A program made the position numbers and the translations under genes. Shown in pieces: positions 47,079-58,607 of a stretch of 64,000 nucleotides of DNA. The stretch lies in assembly GCF_029223195.1 (NCBI RefSeq), contig NZ_JARHUF010000006.1, positions 51,524-115,523 of the forward strand. Direction: 5' to 3'. Source of the stretch: Vibrio sp. CAU 1672. Lineage in GTDB: Bacteria; Pseudomonadota; Gammaproteobacteria; Enterobacterales; Vibrionaceae. Each line of letters starts with the position of its first letter. The stretch's first letter is position 1. The notes under the pieces were generated by a model. That model was not told the DNA's origin, ran no database searches, and worked only from the letters and a program-made list of their open reading frames with translations.

Positions 47079-47219
47079 GGCTAATCCTAAAACCACCTGT
47101 TTCAGTATGCGGTGATCCTGTTTCTTAACTCTTCATACTTGAATGACAGCGGCTTTCATTACTCTTGTTGCCCGTTTCCCAGACTTGATGGGTAACGCAG
47201 CATTTTACTCGAGAAAACT

Positions 47220-47729
47220 TTATCGTGTTTGACGTTTCTGCCAGCTTCGCACCACTGAATAGCGCCAAAGCCCCCTAATGCCAAAATACCCCGTCATGGC
47301 GGATATTACCCCGCAGATGGCACAACCGAGCAAGAAAGGCGGTCCTATGGTATGCATTTGCTGCATGATGAACTCCCATGACAGTTCAAAGTGGAAAGAC
47401 TGGGAAGGAACCTGCATTACCATGGCTCCGACTTTATATGCGAAGTAAAACAGAACCGGCATCGTGATCGGATTGGAGATCCAAACCAAAGCGACGGAAA
47501 GTGGCAGGTTGACACCTAACGCAATGGCGAGTCCTGCTGACATGATCATCTGGCTGGGAAGTGGGACAAACGCCATAAACAGCCCTACCGCGAAAGCGCC
47601 CGATGCAGAGCGGCGATTCAGGCACCATAAGTTGGGGTTGTACAAGACATTACCGAATACCTTCAGCGCTTTCTGACGTTTGATTAGTTCATGATCAGGC
47701 ATGAAGCGTTTGATCAGCTTTCTAGGCAT
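47220..47729 (-). CDS. DUF2062 family membrane protein
   Basis: 169 residues. A basic N-terminus (MPRKLIKRFMPDHELIKRQK) is followed by membrane segments with GAFAVGLFMAFVPLPSQM, ALVWISNPITMPVLFYFAYKVG and a C-terminal helix. This is the DUF2062 pattern. Function is unknown. Only 8 bp separate its start codon from that of divergent comEC. Its basic tail ends RSWQKRQTR. Confidence 0.9.
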   Translation of the reverse strand: MPRKLIKRFMPDHELIKRQKALKVFGNVLYNPNLWCLNRRSASGAFAVGLFMAFVPLPSQMIMSAGLAIALGVNLPLSVALVWISNPITMPVLFYFAYKVGAMVMQVPSQSFHFELSWEFIMQQMHTIGPPFLLGCAICGVISAMTGYFGIRGLWRYSVVRSWQKRQTR

Positions 47730-47737
47730 AGGACGAC

Positions 47738-49996
47738 ATGACTCTCTCAGATAAAAGTTGGACCTTGGCGTTGTTTATTATTACCGTGATTTCATCCGGT
47801 TGGTGGCCAACGATCCCAGGCTGGCACTGGTTAGTGCTAGCCGTCGTTGCCACGGGCTCAATGATTAAATTACAACACGGCCTAATTAGCATAGGTGTAA
47901 TTTGGGGCTTTGTAGTTGTCGTGACTCATGCCAACGTCATGGATTATCAAAGACAGGCCCTGTTTCGAGCAGGTGAGAATATTACCATAAATGGTTCAGT
48001 TGACAGCTATTTTAAACAAATAAGTCATGGATATTCAGGCATTGTGACGGTAAATAGTGCCGAAAAGCGCAAATTATTACCTTTTCTTAAACCAAAAATT
48101 CGTTTGATAACCCCTTTACCACTGGCCGTTAACAGTCACATTACGACCTCGGTGGAACTCAAACCCATTTATGGGTTACGCAATGAAGCCGGGTTTGATG
48201 CAGAGAAGTACGCTTTGAGCCGGAGCATTATTGCCACCGGGATCGTCAGTGATGAGGCGGGTTGGATCATTAGGACTCCTCTGACGCTAAGAGACGCGAT
48301 CATTCAGCGCGTAGAACAACCCATTGCGACGATGAGCCATTATCCGTTGCTTAAAGCGCTTAGTTTCGGTGATCGAACGGCACTCGCAGAGTCTGACTGG
48401 GAGCAGCTTCGTGACAGTGGATTGCTGCATTTAATCTCGATATCGGGTTTGCATATCGGTATGGCATTTGTGATAGGACAGGGCGTGGGGTATGGGGGGC
48501 GACTGGTGATCCCGAACTGGGCGAACAGTCCGGTTTGGTTTGGCTTGTTTTTTGCGTTTGTCTACGCCTGGCTGGCTAACTTTTCTCTGCCGACCAGCAG
48601 GGCATTAATGGTTTGTGCGTTGTATGTCATGTTCAAAAGCTGGTTAATTCACTGGTCTGGTTGGCGAATCCTGTTGTTGTCAGCCGCGGTACAGTTGTCA
48701 ATTCATCCTTTTGCGGTTTTTGGCAGCAGTTTTTGGTTATCGTATTTATCTGTGTGTGGCGTGCTTCTGGCGGTCAGTGTTTTGCAGCGAAGCAAGTATA
48801 GTTTAGCGCACAAGCTGTTATTGATTGTGGCGCTGCAGTTTTTCCTTACCGTGTTTCTTATACCACTGAGCGGACATTTCTTTGGCGGTTTCAGTGCCAC
48901 TTCCCTACTCTACAATTTGTTGTTTATTCCCTGGTTTGGAATCGTGGTCATACCCATGATGTTTCTTGCCTTAGGGTTTTCCTGGGGGCCGGCTTGGTTG
49001 GGTGAGTGGCTGTGGCAGTTTGCCGACTGGTCACTAATCCCTTTGACTTGGTTATTGCCATGGGCTGAAGGCAGTTGGGTTGTCATTAGCGATAAGCAGA
49101 TTTTGCTGTTGGTGGTGATTTGTGTAGGTATGTTGCTGCGCCGCTTCCTGCATCCCCAGGCTGGGTATATCCCGTTAATGGTATTGCTTGGCGTTGCGTT
49201 GTTTTCTGGCGGAAAGCAACACAGATGGCAATTCGACGTGTTGGATGTCGGGCATGGCTTGGCGGTGCTGATTGAAAAAGATGGCAAAACGCTCCTGTAT
49301 GACACGGGAAAGTCCTGGCACGACGGTAGCATAGCGCAGCAGGTTATCGGCCCGCTATTGCACCAGCGAGGGTATCAGCGACTCGATAGTTTTATCATTA
49401 GCCATTTTGACGGTGATCATGCCGGGGGAAGAGGATGGATCGAAACGGTCTTATCCCCCCGGCATCGCTATGCCAGTCAGTCATTGCCTGAGTATCAAGC
49501 CTGCCACTCAGGAGTTGAGTGGGAGTGGCAAGGATTGAAACTGGAAGCATTGTGGCCACCAAAACGAACTAGCAGAGCGTTCAACCCCCACTCTTGCGTG
49601 GTGCGAATTACTGACCCTATCTCGGGCGTACGGGTATTGCTGACCGGTGATATTGAAGCCATCAGTGAGTGGATACTTGCCAGGCAGCCTGATTTAATCA
49701 CAAGCCATATTATGCTGGTACCGCATCACGGCAGCAAAACGTCTTCCAATCTCCGGTTTATTGAGGCGGTTGGTCCTGAGTTAGCAATTGCCTCCTTGGC
49801 GAAAGGCAATCAATGGGGAATGCCGCATGACAGGGTGAAATCTGCGTATACGGGCATTCAATCCCAATGGTTGGATACCGGTGAACATGGTCAGGTAACG
49901 GTTAAAGTTTACCCACAATTTTGGCAGGTACAGACCAAACGGCACGACACATTCGGTCCTTGGTATAGGCAGATGCTGCGGAAGGGGGTAGAATAG
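47738..49996 (+). CDS. comEC: DNA internalization channel protein ComEC/Rec2
   Basis: 752-residue inner-membrane protein for uptake of single-stranded DNA during natural transformation. N-terminal helices and an OB-like domain (about 60-190) lead into the competence domain with [16 protein letters not shown] (about 227). A transmembrane channel follows to about 495. The C-terminal metallo-beta-lactamase domain has [10 protein letters not shown] (His556, Asp558, Asp560, His561), LLTGDIE and [11 protein letters not shown]. All three domains are complete. The usual Vibrio order comEC-msbA-lpxK is kept. Promoter sequence must overlap the divergent DUF2062 gene. Confidence 0.95.
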   Translation: MTLSDKSWTLALFIITVISSGWWPTIPGWHWLVLAVVATGSMIKLQHGLISIGVIWGFVVVVTHANVMDYQRQALFRAGENITINGSVDSYFKQISHGYSGIVTVNSAEKRKLLPFLKPKIRLITPLPLAVNSHITTSVELKPIYGLRNEAGFDAEKYALSRSIIATGIVSDEAGWIIRTPLTLRDAIIQRVEQPIATMSHYPLLKALSFGDRTALAESDWEQLRDSGLLHLISISGLHIGMAFVIGQGVGYGGRLVIPNWANSPVWFGLFFAFVYAWLANFSLPTSRALMVCALYVMFKSWLIHWSGWRILLLSAAVQLSIHPFAVFGSSFWLSYLSVCGVLLAVSVLQRSKYSLAHKLLLIVALQFFLTVFLIPLSGHFFGGFSATSLLYNLLFIPWFGIVVIPMMFLALGFSWGPAWLGEWLWQFADWSLIPLTWLLPWAEGSWVVISDKQILLLVVICVGMLLRRFLHPQAGYIPLMVLLGVALFSGGKQHRWQFDVLDVGHGLAVLIEKDGKTLLYDTGKSWHDGSIAQQVIGPLLHQRGYQRLDSFIISHFDGDHAGGRGWIETVLSPRHRYASQSLPEYQACHSGVEWEWQGLKLEALWPPKRTSRAFNPHSCVVRITDPISGVRVLLTGDIEAISEWILARQPDLITSHIMLVPHHGSKTSSNLRFIEAVGPELAIASLAKGNQWGMPHDRVKSAYTGIQSQWLDTGEHGQVTVKVYPQFWQVQTKRHDTFGPWYRQMLRKGVE

Positions 49997-50027
49997 CGGC
50001 CTTAATGTAAGAAAACAAAACACTTCT

Positions 50028-51776
50028 ATGTCGATAAATACTGATGAAACGACCTGGCAGACGTTTAAACGCCTGTGGCAATTTATTCGTTTATACAAAT
50101 CTGGCTTGATCGTTGCTGTCATTGCATTAGTCATTAATGCGTTGTCAGATACCTATATGATCTCATTGTTAAAGCCTTTACTGGATGAAGGCTTTGGTAG
50201 TACCGAGTCTGATTTTCTTCGTACTTTACCAATAATCATTTTTGCGATGATGTTCATTCGGGGTATCAGTGGGTTTGTTTCAACTTACTGTCTGAGTTGG
50301 GTATCAGGAAATGTGGTAATGCAGGTGCGTCGGATGGTGTTCAATCATTTCATGCATATGCCAGTGTCGTATTTTGACAAAGAAAAGACCGGCAACCTGT
50401 TGTCGCGGATCACTTATGATTCCGAGCAGGTTTCTGCGGCGACCAGCCAGGCGTTGGTGAGTATTGTCCGTGAAGGGGCAAGTATTATCGGCTTGCTGGC
50501 CCTGATGTTTTATAACAGCTGGGAGCTGTCATTGGTTCTGTTTTTGGTTGCTCCGGTGGTGGCCTGGGGAATCGGATTTGTTTCCAAGCGTTTCCGTAAA
50601 ATTTCAAAAAATATGCAAACCATGATGGGCAATGTTGCGGCTTCAGCGGAACAGATGCTGAAGGGGCATAAGGTTGTACTCAGTTACGGTGGTCAGGACA
50701 TTGAACGCCAGCGTTTCGAGAAAGTCAGCAATCAAATGCGACAGCAAAGCATGAAGCTGGTGACGGCGCAGGCGGCGGCCAACCCGATCATTCAAATGAT
50801 TGCTTCGGTTGCGATTGTGATTGTGCTGTACCTCGCTAGTGTTGAGTCGATTAAATCGCAGCTTACGCCCGGTACTTTTACCGTAGTCTTTTCCGCGATG
50901 TTTGGTTTGATGCGTCCGCTGAAGGCACTAACCAATGTGACATCTCAGTTCCAGCGCGGTATGGCAGCGAGTCAGACGTTGTTTGCGTTGATTGACTTGG
51001 AGCCAGAAAAGAACGAAGGCAAATACATCGTGGAGCGCGCCAAGGGGGACGTGAGTGTCAAACAGGTGAGTTTTACTTACCAGGGTTCAGAAAAGCCAGC
51101 CCTTAATCAGGTCAGCTTTGATATTCCACGCGGCAAAACCGTGGCACTGGTCGGTCGTTCTGGTTCGGGTAAGAGCACGATTGCCAATTTGTTCACCCGT
51201 TTTTACGACGTGAGTGACGGCTCTATCGAGCTGGATGGGAATGATATCCGTGACTACGAGTTGAAAAACCTGCGTGAGCAGTTTGCCTTGGTGTCGCAGA
51301 ATGTCCACTTGTTCAACGATACTATTGCTAACAATATTGCTTATGCGGCGGATGATAAATTCCAGCGGAGTGATATTGAACATGCGGCCAAACTTGCACA
51401 TGCCATGGAGTTTATTTCCAAAATGGAAAACGGACTGGATACCATGGTGGGAGAAAATGGGGCGAGTTTATCCGGTGGTCAGCGACAGCGTATCGCGATT
51501 GCACGTGCTTTGCTGCGTGATGCCCCGGTGTTGATTCTGGATGAAGCCACCTCAGCGCTGGATACTGAATCTGAGCGGGCTATCCAAGCGGCACTGGATG
51601 AATTGCAAAAAGATAAGACCGTATTGGTGATTGCTCACCGCTTGTCGACCATTGAGAAAGCGGATGAAATTCTGGTGGTGGATGATGGCGCAATCATTGA
51701 GCGGGGAGCGCATAAAGATCTCATTGCCAAAGATGGGGCTTATGCTCAACTGCACCGGATTCAGTTTGGTGAATGA
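50028..51776 (+). CDS. msbA: Lipid A export ATP-binding/permease protein MsbA
   Basis: 582 residues, the same as Escherichia coli. It flips lipid A-core across the inner membrane. Six transmembrane helices (about 20-310) include the [19 protein letters not shown] motif. In the ATPase, Walker A is GRSGSGKST (about 376-384), signature LSGGQRQR (about 481), Walker [12 protein letters not shown], and the H-loop IAHR. The stop codon overlaps the lpxK start by 4 bp (ATGA), so the products are coupled. Confidence 0.97.
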   Translation: MSINTDETTWQTFKRLWQFIRLYKSGLIVAVIALVINALSDTYMISLLKPLLDEGFGSTESDFLRTLPIIIFAMMFIRGISGFVSTYCLSWVSGNVVMQVRRMVFNHFMHMPVSYFDKEKTGNLLSRITYDSEQVSAATSQALVSIVREGASIIGLLALMFYNSWELSLVLFLVAPVVAWGIGFVSKRFRKISKNMQTMMGNVAASAEQMLKGHKVVLSYGGQDIERQRFEKVSNQMRQQSMKLVTAQAAANPIIQMIASVAIVIVLYLASVESIKSQLTPGTFTVVFSAMFGLMRPLKALTNVTSQFQRGMAASQTLFALIDLEPEKNEGKYIVERAKGDVSVKQVSFTYQGSEKPALNQVSFDIPRGKTVALVGRSGSGKSTIANLFTRFYDVSDGSIELDGNDIRDYELKNLREQFALVSQNVHLFNDTIANNIAYAADDKFQRSDIEHAAKLAHAMEFISKMENGLDTMVGENGASLSGGQRQRIAIARALLRDAPVLILDEATSALDTESERAIQAALDELQKDKTVLVIAHRLSTIEKADEILVVDDGAIIERGAHKDLIAKDGAYAQLHRIQFGE

Positions 51777-52789
51777 TTAGCGTGGTTGAGAAAATATGGT
51801 TTGAAAACCACCCGTTAAAATACTTGTTGTGGCCAATTTTATGGCCACTGAGCCTGCTGTTTGGTGCAGTTAGCCGTGCAAAGCGGGCACAGTATCAAAC
51901 CGGGAAAAAGCAAGCCTACCGTGCCCCTGTTCCGGTGATTGTAGTCGGTAATATTACAGCCGGTGGTAACGGAAAAACACCGGTGGTGGTATGGCTGGTC
52001 GAGCAGTTGCAGCAACTGGGTTTCAAACCGGGCGTGGTTTCCCGTGGTTATGGCGCCAAAGCGCCGCACTACCCCCTGGTGTTAAACGCTGATACGCCGA
52101 CAGCCCATTGTGGTGATGAACCAAAACTCATTCAACGTCGCACCGGGGCGCCGGTTGCTGTTGATCCGGTGCGCGCCAATGCGGTTAAAGCCTTGTTGCC
52201 TCAGGGCGTGGATATCATTGTGACCGATGACGGCTTGCAGCATTATGCTCTGGAGCGCGATGTTGAGTTGGTGATCGTTGACGGTCAGCGCCGCTTCGGT
52301 AACCAGAGTTTGATCCCGCTCGGGCCATTGCGTGAAGGTGTTGAACGCTTAGATGAAGTCGACTTTGTTATTACCAATGGCGGAGAGGCACAGGCCGGTG
52401 AAGTTCAAATGGCCTTGGCCCCTTCTGCAGCCGTGAATTTGATCACGCGTAGACAGGTTGAGGTTTCGCAACTCAAAGAGCTGGTGGCATTTGCCGGAAT
52501 TGGTCATCCACCGCGTTTTTTTCATACCCTTAAGGGTATGGCAGCCGACGTCAGAGTGACCAAAGGCTTCGCTGACCATCAGGATTTTGATCCGCAAGAA
52601 TTAACCACATTGGCCCAACAAGGGGCGAATGTGATCATGACTGAGAAAGATGCCGTCAAATGCGATAGTTATGCGCAAGATAATTGGTGGTATTTGCCTG
52701 TTTCTGCACAGTTTGATGAGAATGACGCAGAACAAATTTTGAATCGAATTAAAGAGGTTAAAGCGGCTTATGGATCATCGTCTGCTTGA
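51773..52789 (+). CDS. lpxK: Tetraacyldisaccharide 4'-kinase
   Basis: 338 residues. It phosphorylates the 4' position of the lipid A precursor on the inner face of the membrane. One N-terminal helix (about 17-33) is followed by the P-loop [13 protein letters not shown] (GGNGKT at 64-69), SRGYGAK, and [12 protein letters not shown] with the catalytic aspartate region. It starts within the msbA stop and overlaps ycaR by 20 bp. Confidence 0.96.
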   Translation: MISVVEKIWFENHPLKYLLWPILWPLSLLFGAVSRAKRAQYQTGKKQAYRAPVPVIVVGNITAGGNGKTPVVVWLVEQLQQLGFKPGVVSRGYGAKAPHYPLVLNADTPTAHCGDEPKLIQRRTGAPVAVDPVRANAVKALLPQGVDIIVTDDGLQHYALERDVELVIVDGQRRFGNQSLIPLGPLREGVERLDEVDFVITNGGEAQAGEVQMALAPSAAVNLITRRQVEVSQLKELVAFAGIGHPPRFFHTLKGMAADVRVTKGFADHQDFDPQELTTLAQQGANVIMTEKDAVKCDSYAQDNWWYLPVSAQFDENDAEQILNRIKEVKAAYGSSSA

Positions 52790-52949
52790 GATTGTAGCTT
52801 GTCCGGTATGTAAAGGTAAGCTCACGTATGATAAAGATAATCAAGAGCTGATTTGTAAAATGGATCGTCTTGCTTACCCCATTCAAGAGGGGATTCCGGT
52901 GTTGTTGGAAAGCGAAGCTAGGGCGATGAACATGGATGAGGGGCGCTAA
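52770..52949 (+). CDS. ycaR: Trm112 family zinc-ribbon-like small protein
   Basis: 59 residues, [18 protein letters not shown] and onward, with Cys11, Cys14 and Cys29. This is the YcaR/Trm112-like family always found between lpxK and kdsB in gamma-proteobacteria. It overlaps lpxK by 20 bp and kdsB by 1 bp (TAATG). Its function is unknown in bacteria. The three-cysteine pattern equals that of Escherichia coli YcaR. Confidence 0.93.
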   Translation: MDHRLLEIVACPVCKGKLTYDKDNQELICKMDRLAYPIQEGIPVLLESEARAMNMDEGR

Positions 52950-53707
52950 TGTCATTTACAGTGGTCATTCCGGCACGCTACCACTCCAGCCGTTTGCCTG
53001 GTAAGCCTCTGGCGGATATTGGCGGTAAACCTATGGTGCAGTGGGTTTACGAGCAGGCGTTGCAGGCGGGGGCTGATGATGTCATCGTTGCCACCGATGA
53101 TGAGCGCGTTGCCAGCGCAGTAGAGGGATTTGGTGGCAAGGTGTGTATGACAGCTTCGACCCATGAGTCTGGTACTGAACGTCTGGCTGAAGTGATTGAA
53201 AAAATGGCGATTCCGGCCGAGCATATTGTGGTAAATGTGCAAGGTGATGAACCCTTGATTCCCCCTGCTATAATTCAGCAGGTTGCGCAAAATCTGGCTA
53301 ATTGTGAGGCGCCAATGGCCACATTGGCGGTAGAAATTACCGCTGAAGATGAAGCGTTTAACCCTAATGCTGTCAAAGTGGTGGTTGACGAGCGGGGCTA
53401 CGCGATGTATTTCAGCCGGGCTACCATTCCATGGGATCGGGATAACTTCGCTCAGCAAGATAAAGTCATTGTTAACCCACTGATGCGCCATATTGGGATC
53501 TATGCCTATCGTGCCGGTTTCATTGGCACTTATGTGAACTGGGCACCAAGTACTCTGGAGCAGATCGAATCCTTAGAGCAGCTTCGCGTGTTGTGGTATG
53601 GTGAGAAAATCCATGTTGCGGTGGCTAAAGAAGCCCCCGCTGCCGGAGTAGACACACCGGAAGACCTCGCTGAAGTGCGGGCTATTGTGGCTCAGCAGAA
53701 TGTGTAA
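52949..53707 (+). CDS. kdsB: 3-deoxy-manno-octulosonate cytidylyltransferase
   Basis: 252 residues. It makes CMP-Kdo from CTP and Kdo for the inner core of lipopolysaccharide. The nucleotide-binding opening is [16 protein letters not shown] (about 5-20). [13 protein letters not shown] (about 92-104) supplies the metal-binding aspartate, and [10 protein letters not shown] is conserved. It is the last gene of the comEC-msbA-lpxK-ycaR-kdsB run and ends at a terminator. Confidence 0.96.
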   Translation: MSFTVVIPARYHSSRLPGKPLADIGGKPMVQWVYEQALQAGADDVIVATDDERVASAVEGFGGKVCMTASTHESGTERLAEVIEKMAIPAEHIVVNVQGDEPLIPPAIIQQVAQNLANCEAPMATLAVEITAEDEAFNPNAVKVVVDERGYAMYFSRATIPWDRDNFAQQDKVIVNPLMRHIGIYAYRAGFIGTYVNWAPSTLEQIESLEQLRVLWYGEKIHVAVAKEAPAAGVDTPEDLAEVRAIVAQQNV

Positions 53708-53739
53708 GCGTTGACTCACCTTGCTTGAGCAAGTGGTTA

Positions 53740-53763
53740 AAAGGCCCCGTTAAGGGGCCTTTG
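53740..53763. terminator. Terminator of kdsB
   Basis: A 9-bp stem, AAAGGCCCC/GGGGCCTTT, with loop GTTAA and a short T tail; it may also serve the convergent spoVR gene. Confidence 0.85.
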
Positions 53764-53779
53764 TCGTTTACTTACTTGA

Positions 53780-55342
53780 TCAGATGTTGTTGTCGTATTG
53801 ACTACGTTTAGGACAGGTAGACAATATTTCGCGATGCCCGGTCTCTTTAACCTCTTCAAGGATCACGTCAAAGCCCCAAAGGCGGTAAACGTGTTTCAGC
53901 ACTTCATCATAACTTGGATCAAGCGGGATGCGATTGTGCGGGACGTATTGCAGTGTTAAGGAGCGGTCACCCCGTACATCGACATTGAATACCTGAATGT
54001 TAGGTTCGAGGTTAGCAAGGTTATACTGGGAGGCCAAGGTCTCACGGATGCGTTGATAGCCCATTTCGTCGTGGATTGCACTGACCTCAACATAGTTTTT
54101 CCGGTCATCGTCATTGATGGCAAACAGCTTGAAATCACGCATCAGTTTCGGTGACAGATATTGGCTGATAAAGCTTTCATCTTTGAAGTTATGCATGGCG
54201 AAGTGCAGTGCATCGAGCCAGTCTGTGCCGGCCAGTTCAGGGAACCACTCTTTATCTTCATCGGTCGGCTCTTCACAGATACGTTTAATATCACGAAACA
54301 TAGCAAACCCCAGTGCGTAAGGATTGATACCACTAAAATAGGGGCTGTTATAGGCCGGTTGCGCTACTACGCTGGTGTGGCTGTGGAGAAACTCTAGAAT
54401 GAATTTTTCAGTCACCAGCCCTTCATCGTACAGATGATTAAGAATCGTGTAGTGCCAGAATGTTGCCCAGCCTTCGTTCATGACCTGAGTCTGTTTTTGT
54501 GGATAAAAATACTGGCTGATTTTTCGCACAATTCGCACCACCTCGCGCTGCCAGGGCTCGAGGAGAGGGGCGTGTTTTTCAAAGAAATAGAGCAAGTTTT
54601 CCTGCGGCTCGCTCGGGAAGCGTTCCTTCAGGTCTTCCTCTTTGACTTTGGCTTTCGGCACTGTACGCCATAGTTCGTTTACCTGAGATTGTAAGTAGGC
54701 CTCACGCTCCTCCTGACGCGCTTTCTCTTCGGTAATGGAGATTTTTTCCGGACGCTTGTAGCGATCAACCCCGAAATTCATCAAGGCATGGCAAGAGTCA
54801 AGGAGTTTTTCGACTTCTTGCACGCCATAACGCTCTTCGCACTCCGCGAGATATTTCTTGGCAAATAACAGGTAGTCGATGATTGATCCTGCATCCGTCC
54901 AGGTCTGGAATAGATAATTCCCCTTGAAAAACGAGTTGTGTCCATAGCATGCGTGCGCCATCACCAGCGCTTGCATGGTAACGGTGTTTTCTTCCATCAG
55001 ATAGGCAATACATGGGTTGGAGTTGATCACTATTTCGTACGCCAGACCCATCTGGCCATGTTTGTAGTTCTGCTCGGTTTGAATGAACTTTTTACCGAAC
55101 GACCAGTGATTATAGTTAATTGGCATACCAATGCTGGAATAGGCGTCCATCATCTGCTCAGATGTGATTACCTCGATTTGGTTCGGGTATGTATCTAAGC
55201 GATAGTGCTCTGCGACACGCTTAATCTCTTTATGGTATTTTTCCAGCAGTTCAAATGTCCAGTCTGGTCCATCGGGCAGCGCCTTACTGCAGTGCTTGTT
55301 CTCGGCATGTTTACCCGGAACGTTATCGATTTCGGTTGTCAT
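53780..55342 (-). CDS. ycgB: SpoVR family protein
   Basis: 520 residues from MTTEIDN, which has a perfect AAGGAGG 7-8 bp upstream; a 43-residue upstream extension overlaps yeaH and was rejected. Conserved SpoVR stretches are WSFGKKF, GQMGLAYEIVINSNPCIAYLMEEN, HACYGHNSFFKGNYLFQTWTDA and MNEGWATFWHYTILNHLYDEGL. The last is an E-x(5)-H-like element that suggests a metal-dependent activity, but no reaction is established. It is found with yeaH and prkA across many proteobacteria, and the three are likely one stress or starvation operon here. Confidence 0.92.
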   Translation of the reverse strand: MTTEIDNVPGKHAENKHCSKALPDGPDWTFELLEKYHKEIKRVAEHYRLDTYPNQIEVITSEQMMDAYSSIGMPINYNHWSFGKKFIQTEQNYKHGQMGLAYEIVINSNPCIAYLMEENTVTMQALVMAHACYGHNSFFKGNYLFQTWTDAGSIIDYLLFAKKYLAECEERYGVQEVEKLLDSCHALMNFGVDRYKRPEKISITEEKARQEEREAYLQSQVNELWRTVPKAKVKEEDLKERFPSEPQENLLYFFEKHAPLLEPWQREVVRIVRKISQYFYPQKQTQVMNEGWATFWHYTILNHLYDEGLVTEKFILEFLHSHTSVVAQPAYNSPYFSGINPYALGFAMFRDIKRICEEPTDEDKEWFPELAGTDWLDALHFAMHNFKDESFISQYLSPKLMRDFKLFAINDDDRKNYVEVSAIHDEMGYQRIRETLASQYNLANLEPNIQVFNVDVRGDRSLTLQYVPHNRIPLDPSYDEVLKHVYRLWGFDVILEEVKETGHREILSTCPKRSQYDNNI

Positions 55343-55353
55343 TTCATGCCTCC

Positions 55354-56625
55354 TTACGCTGTCTCTTTGTGGAATAGTTCTCTGAAGACCGGGAAGATGT
55401 CCTCCACTGAGCGGATATTTTTCATGGCAAAATTCGGGAACTCTGCGGTGAGTTTCTCGTATTCGTGCCACAGCGTCTGATGTGAGCGGCGAGTGATCTC
55501 GATGTAGGAATAATACTGGCAGTTAGGTAACAGCTTGTTGACTAACAGATCGCGACAGCGAGGTGAATCGTCAGCCCAGTTATCACCGTCTGATGCTTGT
55601 GCCGCATAAATATTCCACTGACCAACAGGATAGCGCTCAGCCACGATCTCATCCATGAGTTTCAGTGCACTAGAGACTATGGTGCCACCGGTTTCTTGTG
55701 AATAGAAAAACTCGTGCTCATCCACTTCTTTCGCCTGGGTATGGTGGCGAATAAAGACCACATCGACATTCTCGTAAGTGCGGGTCAAAAACAGATACAA
55801 CAAAACATAAAAACGTTTGGCGATGTCCTTGGTGGCCTGGTCCATGGAGCCAGACACATCCATCAAGCAGAACATTACAGCCTGGCTGGAAGGAACCGGA
55901 CGCTTTTCGTAATTTTTGAAGCGCAGGTCAAAGGTGTCGATAAACGGTACACTGTCAATTTTTTTACGAAGTTCCTGAATTTCCGACAGCAATCGCTTTT
56001 CTTCAAGTGGTTGAGCAGGCTCGATGTTTTTGATGCGGGCCAGCTCTTCCTCGAGCTCTTGCATCAGCCGTTTTTTACTCGCGGTCATTGCAGTACGACG
56101 AGCCAGCGATTGCTGCAGTGAACGGACAATGGCAATGTTGGATGGAATCCCGGCGGTTTGATAACCCGCGCGGTGGGTTTTCCATTCGGTAATTTTTGCA
56201 ATCTGGTTTTTTTCCAGGTTAGGCAGTTCAAGGTCTTCAAACAGAATATCCAGATACTCATCTTTAGAGATTTGGAACACAAACTCGTCCTGACCTTCGC
56301 CATCGGGACTGGTATTGCCTTCACCGGCCCCGTCACCCTGACCACCCCCTTTCGGACGTTCGATTTTGTCGCCAGTGGTAAATTGATCATTACCAGGATG
56401 GACGCGTTCACGAACGCCGCCCTTTCCCTGATGGAACATAGGTTCATTAATGTCTTTGTGCGGTATAGAGACGTCTTCGCCCGTTTCCGTGTTGGTGATC
56501 GAGCGTCGATTCACTGCGTCTGCTACCGACTCTTTAATCTGCTCTTTATGGCGTTTTAAGAAGCGCTGCCTGTTAACAGCGCTCTTGTTTTTGCCATTGA
56601 GCCTGCGGTCTATAAATTGCGCCAT
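55354..56625 (-). CDS. yeaH: YeaH/DUF444 family von Willebrand A protein
   Basis: 423 residues from [15 protein letters not shown]; an upstream ATG gives eight more residues not seen in the family. The N-terminal half is charged and low in complexity around 80-110 (Gly-rich). The C-terminal vWA-like domain has the MIDAS motif DVSGS (Asp256, Ser258, Ser260), and [13 protein letters not shown] and [13 protein letters not shown] follow. In Escherichia coli, the YeaG kinase and YeaH are co-expressed in nitrogen and carbon starvation. It starts 47 bp after prkA and ends 11 bp before spoVR. Confidence 0.94.
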   Translation of the reverse strand: MAQFIDRRLNGKNKSAVNRQRFLKRHKEQIKESVADAVNRRSITNTETGEDVSIPHKDINEPMFHQGKGGVRERVHPGNDQFTTGDKIERPKGGGQGDGAGEGNTSPDGEGQDEFVFQISKDEYLDILFEDLELPNLEKNQIAKITEWKTHRAGYQTAGIPSNIAIVRSLQQSLARRTAMTASKKRLMQELEEELARIKNIEPAQPLEEKRLLSEIQELRKKIDSVPFIDTFDLRFKNYEKRPVPSSQAVMFCLMDVSGSMDQATKDIAKRFYVLLYLFLTRTYENVDVVFIRHHTQAKEVDEHEFFYSQETGGTIVSSALKLMDEIVAERYPVGQWNIYAAQASDGDNWADDSPRCRDLLVNKLLPNCQYYSYIEITRRSHQTLWHEYEKLTAEFPNFAMKNIRSVEDIFPVFRELFHKETA

Positions 56626-56672
56626 GAAATAGCCCTCTTCATGTTTCACAAGCGACCTAACTCACTACCGGG

Positions 56673-58607
56673 TTAGGATGACTTACGTACTCGTAGATAC
56701 CATTCAGAAAGTAGGCGAACCTGTTTCTCGGTATAGCCTTTTTCCATCATACGTGCGACAAAGTCGTCGTGTTTCTTTTGATCATCAGAAGACGTTTTCG
56801 CATTGAATGAAATCACCGGAAGGAGCTCCTCGGTATTGGAGAACATTTTCTTCTCAATGACGGTGCGCAGTTTTTCGTAGCTGGTCCAAACCGGGTTTTG
56901 ACCATTATTATTGGCTTTCGCACGCAGCACGAAGTTGACGATTTCGTTACGGAAATCTTTTGGGTTCGAGATACCCGCAGTTTTCTCAATTTTCTCCAAC
57001 TCAGAGTTAAGAGACGAGCGGTCGAACAACTGACCGGTTTCAGGATCGCGATACTCCTGATCCTGAATCCAGAAGTCGGCATAGGTTACGTAACGGTCAA
57101 AGATGTTTTGACCATATTCAGAGTAAGACTCCAGATAGGCGGTTTGAATTTCTTTGCCGATGAACTCTACATAACGTGGCACAAGGTAACCTTTCAAAAA
57201 CTCAAGGTATTTTTCGGCCGTTTCTTGTGGGAACTGCTCGCGCTCAACTTGTTTTTCAATCACATAAAACAGGTGAACCGGGTTGGCTGCGACCTCGGTC
57301 TGATCGAAGTTAAACACCCGTGACAGGATCTTGAAGGCAAAACGGGTTGAGAGACCACTCATCCCTTCATCCACACCTGCATAGTCACGATACTCTTGGT
57401 AGCTTTTCGCTTTCGGGTCGGTGTCTTTTAAGGTCTCACCATCGTATACCCGCATTTTGGAGAAGATGGACGAGTTTTCCGGCTCTTTCAAGCGTGAGAG
57501 AATGCTGAACTGTGCCAGGGTCTCCAGTGTGCTCGGTGAGCACGGTGCAGCAGAAAGCTCACTGTTTTCCAGTAGTTTTTGATAGATCTTAACTTCTTCT
57601 GAAACGCGCAGACAGTAGGGCACTTTCACAATGTAAACCCGGTCAAGAAACGCTTCATTGTTTTTATTATTGCGGAAGGTTTGCCATTCGGACTCGTTTG
57701 AGTGCGCGAGGATCATGCCGTCGAATGGAATGGCCGATAGCCCTTCGGTCCCGTTGTAGTTGCCTTCCTGGGTGGCAGTCAGCAACGGGTGCAGCACTTT
57801 GATTGGTGCTTTAAACATCTCGACAAACTCCATCAACCCCTGGTTGGCTTTACACAAAGCACCGGAGTAGCTGTAAGCGTCGGGATCGTCTTGTGAATAG
57901 TGTTCAAGCTGGCGAATATCGACTTTACCAACCAGCGATGAAATGTCTTGGTTGTTTTCGTCACCAGGCTCGGTTTTGGCAATACCAATCTGGTCCAGGA
58001 TTGAAGGGCGTACTTTGAGCACTTTAAATTTGGTGATGTCGCCGCCAAATTCGTGCAGACGTTTGGCTGCCCACGGAGACATGATTGAACGCAGGTAACG
58101 TTTGTCGATCCCGTACTCGTTCTTGAGGATGTCACCGTCTTCATTGGCCTTGAACAGACAGAATGGGTGGTCATTTACCGGGCTGCGCACGCCGTTGGCA
58201 GACAAGACGTAAATTGGCATTTTTTCCATTAAGGCTTTCAGTTTTTCGGCTAAAGATGATTTACCCCCGCCGACAGGACCTAACAGGTAGAGGATCTGTT
58301 TACGTTCTTCCAAACCTTGTGCTGCATGTTTGAGGTAAGACACGATCTGCTCAATCGCATCCTCCATGCCGTAAAAGTCTTTAAAGGTTTTGTAGCGCGA
58401 AATGACGCGGTTAGAAAAAATACGGCTGAGCCTTGGGTCTTTGGCTGTATCAATGACTTCCGGCTCGCCAATAGCCATTAGAAGTCGTTCTGCTGCGTTC
58501 GCATAAGCACTCTTATCGTCTTTACACAGGGCCAAGAACTCCTGTAACGACATCTCTTCGTCTTTCGCAGCTTCATATCGTGCTTGATAGTGGTCAAAAA
58601 TACTCAT
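56673..58607 (-). CDS. prkA: PrkA family serine protein kinase (YeaG)
   Basis: 644 residues, the length of Escherichia coli YeaG. An AAA+ N-terminal module with Walker A GPVGGGKSS (110-118) and arginine-rich NRVISRYKTFKDFYGME upstream is followed by the PrkA C-terminal kinase-like region. MILAHSNESEWQTFRNNKNNEAFLDRVYIVKVPY is split by nature of length but its EWQTFRNNKNNEAFLDR core is intact. It is first in the prkA-yeaH-spoVR unit. A strong AAGGGGAA precedes the start. It acts in stress adaptation; targets are poorly known. Confidence 0.95.
   Translation of the reverse strand: MSIFDHYQARYEAAKDEEMSLQEFLALCKDDKSAYANAAERLLMAIGEPEVIDTAKDPRLSRIFSNRVISRYKTFKDFYGMEDAIEQIVSYLKHAAQGLEERKQILYLLGPVGGGKSSLAEKLKALMEKMPIYVLSANGVRSPVNDHPFCLFKANEDGDILKNEYGIDKRYLRSIMSPWAAKRLHEFGGDITKFKVLKVRPSILDQIGIAKTEPGDENNQDISSLVGKVDIRQLEHYSQDDPDAYSYSGALCKANQGLMEFVEMFKAPIKVLHPLLTATQEGNYNGTEGLSAIPFDGMILAHSNESEWQTFRNNKNNEAFLDRVYIVKVPYCLRVSEEVKIYQKLLENSELSAAPCSPSTLETLAQFSILSRLKEPENSSIFSKMRVYDGETLKDTDPKAKSYQEYRDYAGVDEGMSGLSTRFAFKILSRVFNFDQTEVAANPVHLFYVIEKQVEREQFPQETAEKYLEFLKGYLVPRYVEFIGKEIQTAYLESYSEYGQNIFDRYVTYADFWIQDQEYRDPETGQLFDRSSLNSELEKIEKTAGISNPKDFRNEIVNFVLRAKANNNGQNPVWTSYEKLRTVIEKKMFSNTEELLPVISFNAKTSSDDQKKHDDFVARMMEKGYTEKQVRLLSEWYLRVRKSS

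Noticed and set aside
55343-55471. 43-residue extension of SpoVR
   Set aside because: It overlaps yeaH, and a perfect AAGGAGG precedes the internal ATG at 55342.
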